Shown here piece by piece: positions 35,651-44,733 of a stretch of 64,000 nucleotides of DNA; within the stretch, counting starts at the first letter, position 1, and each line of letters starts with the position of its first letter. The notes below the pieces were generated by a model. It ran no database searches, had not been told where the DNA came from, and was given only the letters and a program-made list of their open reading frames with translations. Position numbers and translations under genes: made by a program. Source of the stretch: Mycetocola zhadangensis. Lineage in GTDB: Bacteria; Actinomycetota; Actinomycetes; Actinomycetales; Microbacteriaceae. The stretch is taken from contig NZ_RCWJ01000003.1 in NCBI RefSeq assembly GCF_003668565.1, positions 62,001-126,000 on the forward strand. Reading direction: 5' to 3'.

Positions 35651-37359
35651 TGGCTGACATCGAAACAACGGATGCCACGGGCACCGACACCCAGGACGTC
35701 TTCCGTGTCGCACGCGCCTGGCTCGCGCAGGACCCCGATGCAGAGACCCGTGCCGAGCTTGAGGCACTGATCGTCTCAGCCGAGGGCGGATCAGACGAGG
35801 CACTCGCCGAACTGCACGACCGGTTCGACACCCGGCTCGCGTTCGGCACAGCCGGGCTCCGCGGTCGGATCGAAGCCGGGTCAGCCCGGATGAACCGTGT
35901 GCTCGTCTCGCAGGCCGCCGCGGGACTCGCCGCGTACCTGCTCGAGCGTGAGCAGAAGCCCAGTGTCGTCATCGGGTACGACGGCCGCAAGAACTCCGCG
36001 GTTTTCGCACGCGACACCGCTGAGATCATGGCGGGCGCTGGCGTTCGCGCCGTACTCCTCCCCCGTCTGCTGCCCACCCCGGTGCTGGCGTTCGCCGTCC
36101 GGCACCTCGATGTGTCGGCCGGTGTCATGGTCACGGCGAGCCACAACCCGCCGGCAGACAACGGCTACAAGGTGTACCTCGGTGGTGAACACGAGGGCTC
36201 GCAGATCGTGTCGCCGTCCGACGCTGAGATCGCCGCTCACATCACCCGGGTTGCCGCTGAGCAGAACGTACTCGAGCTGCCACGCAGCGACACCTTCGAG
36301 ACGGCCGGCGAGGACCTCCTCGACGCCTACGTCGCCGAGACCGCGAAGGTGATGACCGCGAAGCCCGTCGACCTGAACGTCGTCTATACGGCCATGCACG
36401 GCGTCGGTTGGGAAACCTTCTCCCGGGTCGCCGAAGCGGCAGGGCTCGCCACGATCACCCCCGTCGAGGAGCAGCAGCACCCCGACGCCGCGTTCCCGAC
36501 CGTGTCGTTCCCCAACCCGGAGGAGCCGGGCGCCCTCGACCTGGCCTACGCGAAGGCCCGCGAGGTCGGCGCAGAACTCATCGTCGCCAACGACCCCGAC
36601 GCCGACCGGCTCTCCATTGCGATCCCCGATCCCTCGAACGACGAGGGTTACCGCCAGCTCTCGGGCAACGAGGTCGGCTGGCTCCTCGGCTGGCGCGCTG
36701 CCGTGATTCACGCCGAGCAGTCGGCTCCGGGCGGAGCGCTGGCCTGCTCAATCGTGTCGTCCCCCGCCCTCGCCGCCGTTGCGCGTGAGTACGACCTCGA
36801 CTTCGTCGAAACGCTCACCGGCTTCAAGTGGGTCTCCCGGGTTCCGAACCTGCTCTTCGGTTACGAAGAAGCCCTCGGCTACCTGGTCAACCCGACGACG
36901 GTGCGCGACAAGGACGGCATCTCGGCCGCGACCGATTTCCTGTCCATGGTCTGCTTCCTCAGAGAGCAGGGTGTCACCGTCGAACGTGCGCTCGAGGCGT
37001 TCGCCGAGAAGTTCGGCTACTTCGCAAGCGACCAGCTCTCGCTGCGGGTCACCGACCTCGGCGACATCGCGAAGATCATGGCGCACCTTCGCGCCGAACC
37101 GCTGCAGCAGCTCGGCGGCGTGAAAGTGAACGAGATCGACGACCTCATCGACGGCTTCGGCAGCCTCCCGGCGACCGACGCACTCCGGTTTGTGCTCGCC
37201 GACGGTTCACGTGTGATGGCGCGGCCATCGGGCACAGAGCCGAAGATCAAGTTCTATCTCGACGTGCAGCGGCCGAACGAGAAGCGGGATGAAGCATCCG
37301 TCGTTCTCGCGGCAATCAAGGCAGAACTCGCCGAGATCGCGGCACGCGTCACTGCCTGA
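35650..37359 (+). CDS. phosphosugar mutase (phosphoglucomutase/phosphomannomutase family, PmmB-like)
   Basis: Alpha-D-phosphohexomutase family enzyme of 569 residues. The phosphoserine loop is VTASHNPPADNGYKVY, the Mg site DPDADR, and the C-terminal phosphate-binding loop GTEPKIKF. Long members of this family act on glucose, mannose or pentose phosphates. Because its start overlaps the PNP stop, conversion of ribose-1-phosphate (the PNP product) to ribose-5-phosphate is a plausible main job; no dedicated phosphopentomutase is seen here. Equivalent position to mycobacterial pmmB (Rv3308). Confidence 0.88.
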   Translation: MADIETTDATGTDTQDVFRVARAWLAQDPDAETRAELEALIVSAEGGSDEALAELHDRFDTRLAFGTAGLRGRIEAGSARMNRVLVSQAAAGLAAYLLEREQKPSVVIGYDGRKNSAVFARDTAEIMAGAGVRAVLLPRLLPTPVLAFAVRHLDVSAGVMVTASHNPPADNGYKVYLGGEHEGSQIVSPSDAEIAAHITRVAAEQNVLELPRSDTFETAGEDLLDAYVAETAKVMTAKPVDLNVVYTAMHGVGWETFSRVAEAAGLATITPVEEQQHPDAAFPTVSFPNPEEPGALDLAYAKAREVGAELIVANDPDADRLSIAIPDPSNDEGYRQLSGNEVGWLLGWRAAVIHAEQSAPGGALACSIVSSPALAAVAREYDLDFVETLTGFKWVSRVPNLLFGYEEALGYLVNPTTVRDKDGISAATDFLSMVCFLREQGVTVERALEAFAEKFGYFASDQLSLRVTDLGDIAKIMAHLRAEPLQQLGGVKVNEIDDLIDGFGSLPATDALRFVLADGSRVMARPSGTEPKIKFYLDVQRPNEKRDEASVVLAAIKAELAEIAARVTA

Positions 37360-37383
37360 CCGAGCGGGGCTCGGCGGGACGCT

Positions 37384-37656
37384 TCAACCGAGTGCCTTGT
37401 CGAGCTTCCGTTCGAGCTCCTCGAGATCGAAGTAGTTCTCGATCACAACGATGTCGGCAAAGGTTTTGCCGATCTTGTCGACGAGCTCGGGTGAGGTGAG
37501 AATGACCTGCGCCTGCGCTGCCGATGTGGCGATGCTTGCAATATCGGATGCCGTCACCTCGGCATCAATACCCAGCCGGTTGAGAACCCGCTCGGCGTTG
37601 ACCTTGAGAATGCCCGAGGTGCCGACGCCGGCTCCACAGATAGCGACGATTTTCAT
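37384..37656 (-). CDS. PTS EIIB component, ascorbate/lactose-type
   Basis: A 90-residue EIIB domain with phosphorylated Cys7 in the P-loop-like IVAICGAGVGTSGI, typical of SgaB/UlaB-like EIIB proteins. It overlaps the EIIA gene by 4 bp. No EIIC permease gene follows; the next gene is convergent. It either serves an EIIC encoded elsewhere or acts in regulation. Confidence 0.82.
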   Translation of the reverse strand: MKIVAICGAGVGTSGILKVNAERVLNRLGIDAEVTASDIASIATSAAQAQVILTSPELVDKIGKTFADIVVIENYFDLEELERKLDKALG

Positions 37657-38111
37657 GCTGCTGCCTCTCCTGTCGCACCGAGCACGGCGCGCACGGCGTC
37701 TGGGGTGGTCGCAGCGGCGACCGCCGGGATTGCTGACGCATCGTTGAACACATTGGCCAGCGCGGCGACACTTGTCACGTGGCTCTCCGGTGTCGTCACG
37801 GCCAGCCCCAGGATGACGCTCACCGGATCGTTGTGCGGGTGCCCGAACGCAACAGGGGTCGCGAGCGTGACGACAGCCAGTCCCTCGCGGCGCACATCGG
37901 CGCCCGGGCGCGCGTGCGCAAGGGCGAGGCCGGGCGCGATGACAATGTACGCACCGAACTCTTCGACCACCTCGATCATGCGATCGGTGTACCCGGGTTC
38001 GGCCACCCCGCTTTCCACCAGTGCCGCACCGGCAAGCCGGATCGCCTCACGCCAGTTCGACGCGTCCTGTGAGAGGGCGATGGCGGAGTCGGGCAGTGGA
38101 GGCAGTGTCAT
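37653..38111 (-). CDS. PTS EIIA component (EIIA-2 / mannitol-fructose-ascorbate fold)
   Basis: A 152-residue EIIA domain; the phospho-histidine is His66 in PGLALAHARPGADV. VESGVAEPGYTDRMIEVVEEFG and NDPVSVILGLAV are standard for this fold. It lies downstream of add on the same strand and directly before EIIB. The phosphate would come from enzyme I at 54943 via an HPr not in this window. Linkage to add hints at a role connected with nucleoside sugars. Confidence 0.85.
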   Translation of the reverse strand: MTLPPLPDSAIALSQDASNWREAIRLAGAALVESGVAEPGYTDRMIEVVEEFGAYIVIAPGLALAHARPGADVRREGLAVVTLATPVAFGHPHNDPVSVILGLAVTTPESHVTSVAALANVFNDASAIPAVAAATTPDAVRAVLGATGEAAA

Positions 38112-38218
38112 CGTGAGCTCTTTTGTTCAGCGGACATTCGTTCGGGCGGAACCAGTCTCAGGCTACCGGCACAAGCTGAAGAAAGGGTTCGATGTGCGGC
38201 TCGCGTGGGCGAGAAATG

Positions 38219-39340
38219 TCAGACCCGCGCCGCCTCGAAACCGGCCGCGATGATCTCGCCGAGTTCCTCGCGGTCTTCAAGAGGAAGGAAGGCTGCAGCC
38301 GCGGCGTTCTGCTGGAAGACCTCGAGGTCGTCGAGGTCGTAAGCGAAGGCATCCGTCAACAGGCTGAGTTCGCGGGTGAGGCTGGTTCCGCTCATGGTGC
38401 GGTTGTCGACGTTGACCGTGTTGCGGAAGCCGAGCTGGTAGAGCAGGTCGAATGGGTGGTCGACCAGGTCGGTGCCCCACTGCGCGATCGCGCCGGTCTG
38501 CAGGTTCGACGACGGGCTGAGCTCGAGTGCGATCTCGCGGTCCTTGACCCACTGGGCGATCGGGCCGAGTGAGACGTAGATCCCCTCGTCGTCGCTGCGC
38601 TCGACGGTGATGTCCTCGGCGAGGCGCACACCGTGGCCGAGACGCAGGGCGCGCCCGTCGAAGAGGGCGCTGTTGATGGAGTCGAGGCCGTCGGCTTCGC
38701 CGGCGTGCACGGTGACCGGGAAGTGCTCCTTGGCCAGGAAGTCGAATGCGAGGCGGTGACGGCTGGCCGGGAAACCGGCTTCGGCTCCGGCGATGTCGAA
38801 TCCGACGACGCCGCGGTCGCGGTGCCGAACGGCGAGCTCGGCGATCTCGAGGCCGCGGTCGGCGTGACGCATTGCCGTGATCAGCTGCCCGATCTGGATG
38901 CTGTTTCCGGCGCGCTCGGCGTCGTCGATGGCCTGCTCGATGCCCTCCTGCACGGCCTCGACTGTCGCATCGAGGGTGAGTCCGCGGCTCAGGTGCTGCT
39001 CGGGCGCCCAGCGAATCTCGCCGTAGACCACGCCGTCAGCGACGAGGTCCTCGACGAACTCGCGGGCGATGCGGGTGAGGCCCTCCGGCGTCTGCATGAC
39101 AGCGGTGGAGAGGTCGAAGGTCTTGAGGTAGTCGACGAGATTGCCTGCGTCACACTGGGTGAGGAACCACTCAGCCAGCCTGTCGGCGTTCGATTCGGGA
39201 ACGTCGTAGCCGATGGCATCCGCAAGTTCAATAATCGTCTGCGGGCGGACGCCCCCATCGAGGTGGTCGTGGAGCGAAACCTTGGGGAGGCTCGCGATGT
39301 CGACGCCGCGGGGAAGCTGGTACTCGTTCGCTGAATTCAC
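38219..39340 (-). CDS. add: adenosine deaminase
   Basis: Deaminates adenosine to inosine, which PNP can then cleave. Zinc ligands and catalytic residues: LHDHLDGG (HxH), TVHAGEADG (His and Glu), LGHGVRLAED, and the aspartate in NVDNRTMSGTSLT. Its 373 residues are full length. It heads a probable operon with the two PTS genes (107-bp gap). Equivalent to Rv3313c. Confidence 0.93.
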   Translation of the reverse strand: MNSANEYQLPRGVDIASLPKVSLHDHLDGGVRPQTIIELADAIGYDVPESNADRLAEWFLTQCDAGNLVDYLKTFDLSTAVMQTPEGLTRIAREFVEDLVADGVVYGEIRWAPEQHLSRGLTLDATVEAVQEGIEQAIDDAERAGNSIQIGQLITAMRHADRGLEIAELAVRHRDRGVVGFDIAGAEAGFPASRHRLAFDFLAKEHFPVTVHAGEADGLDSINSALFDGRALRLGHGVRLAEDITVERSDDEGIYVSLGPIAQWVKDREIALELSPSSNLQTGAIAQWGTDLVDHPFDLLYQLGFRNTVNVDNRTMSGTSLTRELSLLTDAFAYDLDDLEVFQQNAAAAAFLPLEDREELGEIIAAGFEAARV

Positions 39341-39398
39341 CCGACCAGACTACCGCGCTAGCCGGTCGCCCACACCGCGGATTCGCGAATCGCCGGCA

Positions 39399-39404
39399 TA
39401 GGGT
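39399..39404 (+). promoter_or_regulatory. candidate -10 box, leaderless nucleoside hydrolase transcript
   Basis: TAGGGT followed by 6 nt and then ATG at 39411. The intervening TGAGGG could be read as a ribosome site but touches the start codon, too close to function. Confidence 0.45.
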
Positions 39405-39410
39405 TGAGGG

Positions 39411-40355
39411 ATGCCGACTCAGATCATTCTCGACTGCGACCCTGGCCACGATGACGCGATTGCGATGCTGCTCGCGCACGGCAATCCGGAGATCGAGCTT
39501 GTCGCCGTGACCACAGTGGTGGGGAACCAGACGCTCGAGAAGGTCACCCGGAATGCGCTGTCTGTTGCTCGGGTGGCCGGCATCACCGGTGTGCCGTTTG
39601 CGGCCGGCTGTGTGCGGCCGTTGGTGCGGCCTGTGCAGACGGCAGCGGACATTCACGGTGAATCCGGTCTCGACGGGCCGGTGCTGCCCGAGCCGGTTCT
39701 CGAGCTCGACGAGCGGCACGCCGTTGACCTCATCATCGACACGGTGATGGCCGCTGAGCCCGGCACGATCACGCTGGTGCCGACCGGCGCGCTCACGAAC
39801 ATCGCGATGGCCGCGCGGAAGGAACCGCGGATCGTGCCGCGGGTCAGGGAAGTCGTACTGATGGGCGGGAGCGTCGGTGTGGGCAACACGACGGCGACCG
39901 CCGAGTTCAACATTGTGATCGACCCGGAGGCCGCACACATCGTGTTTTCCGAGAGCTGGCCGGTGACGATGGTGGGGCTGAACCTCACCCACCATGCGTT
40001 GGCCACTCCCGAAGTGGCCGAGCGTATTGCCGCCGTCGACACGGCGCCTGCCCGGTTCGTCGGCGAGCTCATCGAGTTCTTCACACGCACGTACCAGCAG
40101 TCGCAGGGGTTCGACGCTCCCCCGGTGCACGACCCATGCGCTGTGGCGTACGTCATCGACCCGAGCATCATGACGGTGCGGCGGATGCCGATCAGCGTCG
40201 AGCTCAGTGGAGCACTTACTCTCGGCATGACGGTCGCCGACCTGCGCGCCATCGCCCCAGCGGACTGCACCACCCAGGCCGCGATGGACCTCGACGCCGA
40301 CCGGCTCTGGGACCTCATCGTGGACGCGCTCGAGCGCATCGGCGACCCCGCGTAG
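39411..40355 (+). CDS. inosine/uridine-preferring nucleoside hydrolase
   Basis: Hydrolyses nucleosides to base and ribose. The calcium-binding N-terminal motif ILDCDPGHDDAIAM, LVPTGALTNIAMA, MGGSVGVGNTTATAEFN and the C-terminal HDPCAVAYVIDP are diagnostic of the IunH/RihA-C family. Length is 314 residues. It is divergent from add and forms a non-phosphorolytic alternative to PNP in this nucleoside block. Purine versus pyrimidine preference cannot be read from sequence. Confidence 0.92.
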   Translation: MPTQIILDCDPGHDDAIAMLLAHGNPEIELVAVTTVVGNQTLEKVTRNALSVARVAGITGVPFAAGCVRPLVRPVQTAADIHGESGLDGPVLPEPVLELDERHAVDLIIDTVMAAEPGTITLVPTGALTNIAMAARKEPRIVPRVREVVLMGGSVGVGNTTATAEFNIVIDPEAAHIVFSESWPVTMVGLNLTHHALATPEVAERIAAVDTAPARFVGELIEFFTRTYQQSQGFDAPPVHDPCAVAYVIDPSIMTVRRMPISVELSGALTLGMTVADLRAIAPADCTTQAAMDLDADRLWDLIVDALERIGDPA

Positions 40356-40365
40356 GCGATTCCTT

Positions 40366-40423
40366 CACACGCCGTTCCCGCCGCGCTGTTGCTCACCACA
40401 CGCCGTTCCCGCCGCGCCGTTGC
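40366..40423 (+). repeat. direct repeat pair, family 3
   Basis: Two 27-bp copies (40366-40392 and 40397-40423, period 31 bp, one mismatch) with core CACACGCCGTTCCCGCCGC, immediately after the nucleoside hydrolase and before the DUF559 gene. Confidence 0.8.
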
Positions 40424-40570
40424 CACAGCGACGTGTCACGATGCAGGCTGGGTTCTGGCGCCTGGACGTGGGCGTTTTGTGCGTCCGTCACAGGCCAGCG
40501 TGCACCGAGGGGATTCCACGGGTAGAGGAGCGAGTGCCACAGGCTGTGGCTGAGCCACGACGCTCGCTTC

Positions 40571-41476
40571 ATGTACTTTCGTCGCCCACTCCCTGACACG
40601 CTTCCTCGTTCGTTTTCCGTTCGCGAGGCGTACGCCAATGGCATCTCGCGTTCACAGCTTCGCAATGATGCCTTCCAGCGGCCCTATCATGGCGCCCGTT
40701 TGGCCCCCGGGATAGACGTGACCCTGATAGATCGGTGCGTCGCATTCTCACGGCGGGTACAACGCGCTGAGGTATTCAGTCATTACACGGCCGCAACGCT
40801 CCACGGCATGCCGCTTCCGGAGCGCTCGGAGGTCGGCCCCCTTCATGTCACGTGCCGGCAGGGCTTTCGAGCTACAAAAGCCCGCGGCGTTGTTGGTCAT
40901 AGCGCCGCGTTCTCACCAGATGACGTCGTTCTCCTCGGCGGTATCTGGGTCACGACCGTCGAGCGAACCTGGTGCGACCTTGCGGCTCTCCTGAGTTTCG
41001 AAAATCTTGTGGCCGCTGGCGACAGCCTTCTCTGGCACAAGAACCCTGCCACCACGAAAGAAGCACTTCGTGATGCCGTTTCGCGATACCCGTCACAACG
41101 CGGGCGCCTTCGGATGCGAGCTGCCCTTCATTCGCTCAGCGATCGCTCTAGGTCGCGGCCGGAGAGCATTGTTCGGCTGGCGTTGGTGGCCAGCCCTCTC
41201 CCGGATCCCGAACCGAATGTCGAAGTACACCTGAAAGTCAGCGAACGCCGCATTGAGATTGACCTTGCGTACCCCGACTTCAAGGTCGGGCTTGAGTATC
41301 AGGGCGACCATCACCGTCACGATCGTCGGCAATGGCGCAAAGATATCCGACGCGGCAACGACGCCGTCGACGATGACTGGAGCATGGTCTATTTCACCGG
41401 AGATGACCTTCAGAACCTCCCGGACGTGATCGCCAGAACGGAGCGACGGCTCCGGAAACGCGGGTGGACCGGCTGA
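40571..41476 (+). CDS. DUF559-type endonuclease-like protein with AbiEi-like N-terminal half
   Basis: A 301-residue protein of a kind frequent in actinobacteria. The N-terminal part resembles transcriptional AbiEi/HTH-like domains (SFSVREAYANGISRSQLRNDA, SHYTAATLHGMPLP). The C-terminal half has a VSR-like PD-(D/E)XK core: RRIEIDLAYPDFKVGLEYQGDHHR, with candidate metal ligands Asp and Glu. A role in DNA cleavage or phage defence is a family-level guess. GC is lower than in neighbours, and repeats lie on both sides (40366-40423 and 41492-41612), suggesting a module gained separately from the nucleoside genes it interrupts. Confidence 0.7.
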   Translation: MYFRRPLPDTLPRSFSVREAYANGISRSQLRNDAFQRPYHGARLAPGIDVTLIDRCVAFSRRVQRAEVFSHYTAATLHGMPLPERSEVGPLHVTCRQGFRATKARGVVGHSAAFSPDDVVLLGGIWVTTVERTWCDLAALLSFENLVAAGDSLLWHKNPATTKEALRDAVSRYPSQRGRLRMRAALHSLSDRSRSRPESIVRLALVASPLPDPEPNVEVHLKVSERRIEIDLAYPDFKVGLEYQGDHHRHDRRQWRKDIRRGNDAVDDDWSMVYFTGDDLQNLPDVIARTERRLRKRGWTG

Positions 41477-41491
41477 CGCTAACCGCCAGAC

Positions 41492-41612
41492 GTTTGAGTC
41501 GGCCCAAAAGGCGATTCACCCCAACGAGTCGGCCCAAAAGGTTGTTCGATTTAAATCGAATCGCCCTTTGGGCCGAGTCGATTGCGAATCGCCATTTGGG
41601 CCCGATCGAATG
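41492..41612. repeat. intergenic repeat array, family 2, first locus
   Basis: Four copies of a ~26-bp unit with core GAGTCGGCCCAAAGGG: direct at 41492-41517 and 41522-41547 (period 30), inverted at 41558-41582 and 41586-41612. The middle two form a long palindrome centred on TTCGATTTAAATCGAA (41545-41560), able to fold into a ~60-nt hairpin between the DUF559 gene and the 3' end of deoA. Confidence 0.85.
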
Positions 41613-41734
41613 CGGTCATCTCGGAGAGGTCGACCGCACGCGGCTCTCTGGGATGGCGCGATGGCGCGAGCAGTCCTCTGAGATGGGCCAGTCGCGATTG
41701 GGTTTCATCCCGACGGACCAAGCGCTCGGGATGT

Positions 41735-43036
41735 CTAGGCGATACGCGTGCGCACCAACGGCTCCGGGGTGAACGCGGTTCCCGGTGCGGCGAGCTCGTA
41801 TGCCCCTTCGAGCGCGTCAAGCGCCCGCGGGAAACGCCCGGCGTCGTCGGCCGACAGCGTGAACAGCGGGTCACCCGCGCGCACAACGTCGCCCGGTTTC
41901 ACGTGCAGGTCGATTCCCGAGGCGTGCAGCACCGGGTCCTGCGCGCGAGCACGGCCAGCACCGAGGCGCCATGCGGCGATACCGAACGGCAGCGCCTCCT
42001 GGCGAACGAGCACGCCGTCGGCGTCAGCGGTGACCGTGTGGGTTTCGCGGGCGACGGGCAGTGCGGCGTCGGGGTCGCCGCCCTGGGCAATTATCGAGCG
42101 ACGCCAGGTGTCCATGGCGCGGCCATCCTTGAGGGCTTCCTCCACGTCGGCGTCCGGCTGTCCGGCGAGAGTGAGCATCTCGCGCGCAAGCGCAACGGTG
42201 AGTTCGACGATGTCAGCTGGGCCGCCTCCGGCGAGCACCTCGACCGACTCGCGCACTTCGTTGGCGTTTCCGATGGCGAGTCCGAGCGGCACACTCATGT
42301 TGGTGAGCAGCGCCGAGGTCTTCACACCGGCGTCCTGCCCGAGCGCCACCATGGTGCGAGCGAGTTCCTCGGCCTTGGCGTAGTCCTGCATGAACGCGCC
42401 CGAGCCGAACTTCACGTCGAGGACGAGCGCAGCCGTTCCCTCGGCAATCTTCTTCGACATGATGCTCGAGGCGATGAGCGGGATGGCTTCGACAGTTCCC
42501 GTGATGTCGCGCAGCGCGTACAGGCGCTTGTCGGCGGGGGCGAGGCCCTTGCCCGCGGCGCAGATGACGCCACCGACGTCGCGGAGGATGTCGAACATCT
42601 CCTCGTTCGAGATGTCGGCACGCCAGCCCGGAATCGACTCGAGCTTGTCGAGGGTTCCGCCGGTGTGGCCGAGGCCGCGCCCGGAGAGCTGCGGCACTGC
42701 GACGCCGTATGACGCGACGAGGGGCATGAGCGGCAGGGTGATCTTGTCGCCCACTCCTCCGGTGGAGTGCTTGTCGACAGTGGTCTTGCCGAGGCCGGAG
42801 AAGTCCATGGTCTCGCCGGACGCGATCATCGCGAGGGTCAGGTCACGGATCTCGCGGCGGCTCATGCCATGGAGCAGGATCGCCATGGCCAGGGCGGCCA
42901 TCTGTTCGTTACCGACGTATTCACGCGTGTAGGCGTCGATCAACCAGTTGATGGCATCCGTTGTTAATTCGCCTTTGTCACGCTTGGTGCGGATGAGGTC
43001 GACCGCGTCGAATGCTTCGAGTGTCTGGTCAGTCAT
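41735..43036 (-). CDS. deoA: thymidine phosphorylase
   Basis: Phosphorolysis of thymidine/deoxyuridine to base and deoxyribose-1-phosphate. The family signature SGRGLGHTGGTLDKLE is intact, preceded by KHSTGGVGDKITLPL (phosphate). At 433 residues it is full length. It is last in a minus-strand operon of BMP lipoprotein, ABC ATPase, two permeases, cdd and deoA, and overlaps cdd by 8 bp. Pyrimidine nucleosides taken up by the transporter are deaminated by Cdd and split here. Confidence 0.95.
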   Translation of the reverse strand: MTDQTLEAFDAVDLIRTKRDKGELTTDAINWLIDAYTREYVGNEQMAALAMAILLHGMSRREIRDLTLAMIASGETMDFSGLGKTTVDKHSTGGVGDKITLPLMPLVASYGVAVPQLSGRGLGHTGGTLDKLESIPGWRADISNEEMFDILRDVGGVICAAGKGLAPADKRLYALRDITGTVEAIPLIASSIMSKKIAEGTAALVLDVKFGSGAFMQDYAKAEELARTMVALGQDAGVKTSALLTNMSVPLGLAIGNANEVRESVEVLAGGGPADIVELTVALAREMLTLAGQPDADVEEALKDGRAMDTWRRSIIAQGGDPDAALPVARETHTVTADADGVLVRQEALPFGIAAWRLGAGRARAQDPVLHASGIDLHVKPGDVVRAGDPLFTLSADDAGRFPRALDALEGAYELAAPGTAFTPEPLVRTRIA

Positions 43037-43448
43037 TGGTTGTGTCTCCCGCGTATTCGTTCAGGGTGCGCGGGCCAAAGGCGTCGGGCAGTACCTCGTC
43101 AATGGTTCGAATGCCTGAGACGGTCTCGAGGATCATCCCCGGCACGGCGTGCTCGAAGAGCAGCTGGCGGCAACGACCGCACGGCATCAGGGTGTTTCCG
43201 TCGCCGTCGACGCAGGTGAATGCGACGAGCTGTCCACCGCCGGTCAGGTGCAACATGGACACCAGCGCGCATTCGGCGCACAGGGTCAAGCCGTAGCTGG
43301 CGTTCTCGACGTTGCACCCGGTGATGATCCGACCGTCTGTGACGATCGCGGCCACCCCGACCGGAAACTTCGAGTACGGCACGTATGCCTTGGTCATGGC
43401 ATCCGTCGCCGCTTCGCGCAGCGCACCCCAGTCGATTGAATCTGTCAT
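43029..43448 (-). CDS. cdd: cytidine deaminase
   Basis: Deaminates cytidine/deoxycytidine to uridine/deoxyuridine. The zinc site of the small tetrameric class is present: NVENASYGLTLCAECA (Cys and catalytic Glu) and MPCGRCRQLLFE (two Cys). At 139 residues it is the usual size. It is 4 bp downstream of the second permease and overlaps deoA, so it belongs to the nucleoside import operon. Confidence 0.95.
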   Translation of the reverse strand: MTDSIDWGALREAATDAMTKAYVPYSKFPVGVAAIVTDGRIITGCNVENASYGLTLCAECALVSMLHLTGGGQLVAFTCVDGDGNTLMPCGRCRQLLFEHAVPGMILETVSGIRTIDEVLPDAFGPRTLNEYAGDTTND

Positions 43449-43452
43449 CGTT

Positions 43453-44733
43453 CTACGCCTTTATGTATGGTTTGCCGGACGCCGCTGGCCCGCGTACGTA
43501 TCCGACCAGACCCGCGACCGCGAAGATGGTGACGACGTACGGAAGCATGAGGAGGAACTCGCTCGGAACGCCTGAGCCGATGGCACCGAGCACGTTCTGC
43601 AGGTTCGTGGCGAACCCGAACAGCAGAGCGGCCAGGGTGGCTCGGATCGGATCCCAGCGGCCGAAGATCACGGCGGCCAGAGCGATGAAGCCGGCGCCTG
43701 CGGTCATCTCCTTGGTGAAACCACCGACCGAACCGAGCGTGAAGTACGCGCCACCGAAGCCGGCGATCGCCCCGGCCAGCGCAACGTTCCAGAACCGTGT
43801 GGCGTTCACCTTGATGCCGACCGTGTCAGCGGCCTGCGGGTGCTCGCCCACCGCGCGGAGGCGGAGGCCCCACTTGGTGTGGAAGAGCGCCCACCAGACG
43901 ACGATCACCGCGACGTACATGAAGTAGATGATGACGGTCTGGCGGAACAGCACGGGGCCGAGAATCGGAATCTCGCTGAGGATCGGGATGCTGATGCGGG
44001 GGAACCGTGGCGGCGAGTTGAACAACGGAGTGTTGCTCGTAAGCACCGTCGTGTACAGGAAGCTGGTGAGTCCTGCAACGAGCACGTTGAGCACAACACC
44101 GACGATGACCTGGTCGACGAGGTATTTGATCGAGAACGCCGCGAGCAGGAAGCTCACGAGCACTCCGGCGACCATGGCAGCGATGAGACCGACCCACGGG
44201 TTGCCAGTGACTGATGCCACGAAGGCCGAGAGGAAGGCACCCGCGAGGAGCTGCCCTTCGATGGCGACGTTGACGACGCCGACGCGCTCGGAGATCACGC
44301 CGCCGAGTGCGCCGAAGATGAGCGGTGCGCTCAGTGCGACGGTGCCGAGGAGGAGACCGGTGATCGGAATGCTCTCTCCGGCGGCTGCCCAGGTGAGAAA
44401 GGCCCACATGAACGCTGCGGCGAAGATGATCGTGAGCCAGAGCGGAACGCGTTTGGCCTGGCTGGAGAGCCAGGTGGCGTACGCGGTGATGGCCAGGAGC
44501 AGCACGACAACGACGACGCAGGTCAGTCGGGTGGGTGCGTCGATGACCGGGAGTTGGATCAGATCGGCTTCGCTCGACAGGCGGAAGCGGCTGGAGCCGT
44601 CCCGGCCGTTGACGACGAAGAGCACGATGGCGATGAGGGTGAAGATCGCGTAGGCGATCGGCGCCTTCCAGCTCTTGATGGTCGCCGTTTCGAGGCTGGC
44701 GGAGACGGATTCTTCAGCGGTTGTCGTGGTCAC
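43453..44733 (-). CDS. nucleoside ABC transporter permease (second)
   Basis: BPD_transp_2 family permease of 426 residues with about ten helices. The motif GALGGVISERVGVVNVAIEGQLLAGAF is characteristic of the BmpA/NupQ-type nucleoside importers, as is VGEHPQAADTVGIKV, the cytoplasmic ATPase-contact loop. It pairs with the permease at 44730 (overlap 4 bp) and the two-domain ATPase at 45998. Confidence 0.9.
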   Translation of the reverse strand: MTTTTAEESVSASLETATIKSWKAPIAYAIFTLIAIVLFVVNGRDGSSRFRLSSEADLIQLPVIDAPTRLTCVVVVVLLLAITAYATWLSSQAKRVPLWLTIIFAAAFMWAFLTWAAAGESIPITGLLLGTVALSAPLIFGALGGVISERVGVVNVAIEGQLLAGAFLSAFVASVTGNPWVGLIAAMVAGVLVSFLLAAFSIKYLVDQVIVGVVLNVLVAGLTSFLYTTVLTSNTPLFNSPPRFPRISIPILSEIPILGPVLFRQTVIIYFMYVAVIVVWWALFHTKWGLRLRAVGEHPQAADTVGIKVNATRFWNVALAGAIAGFGGAYFTLGSVGGFTKEMTAGAGFIALAAVIFGRWDPIRATLAALLFGFATNLQNVLGAIGSGVPSEFLLMLPYVVTIFAVAGLVGYVRGPAASGKPYIKA

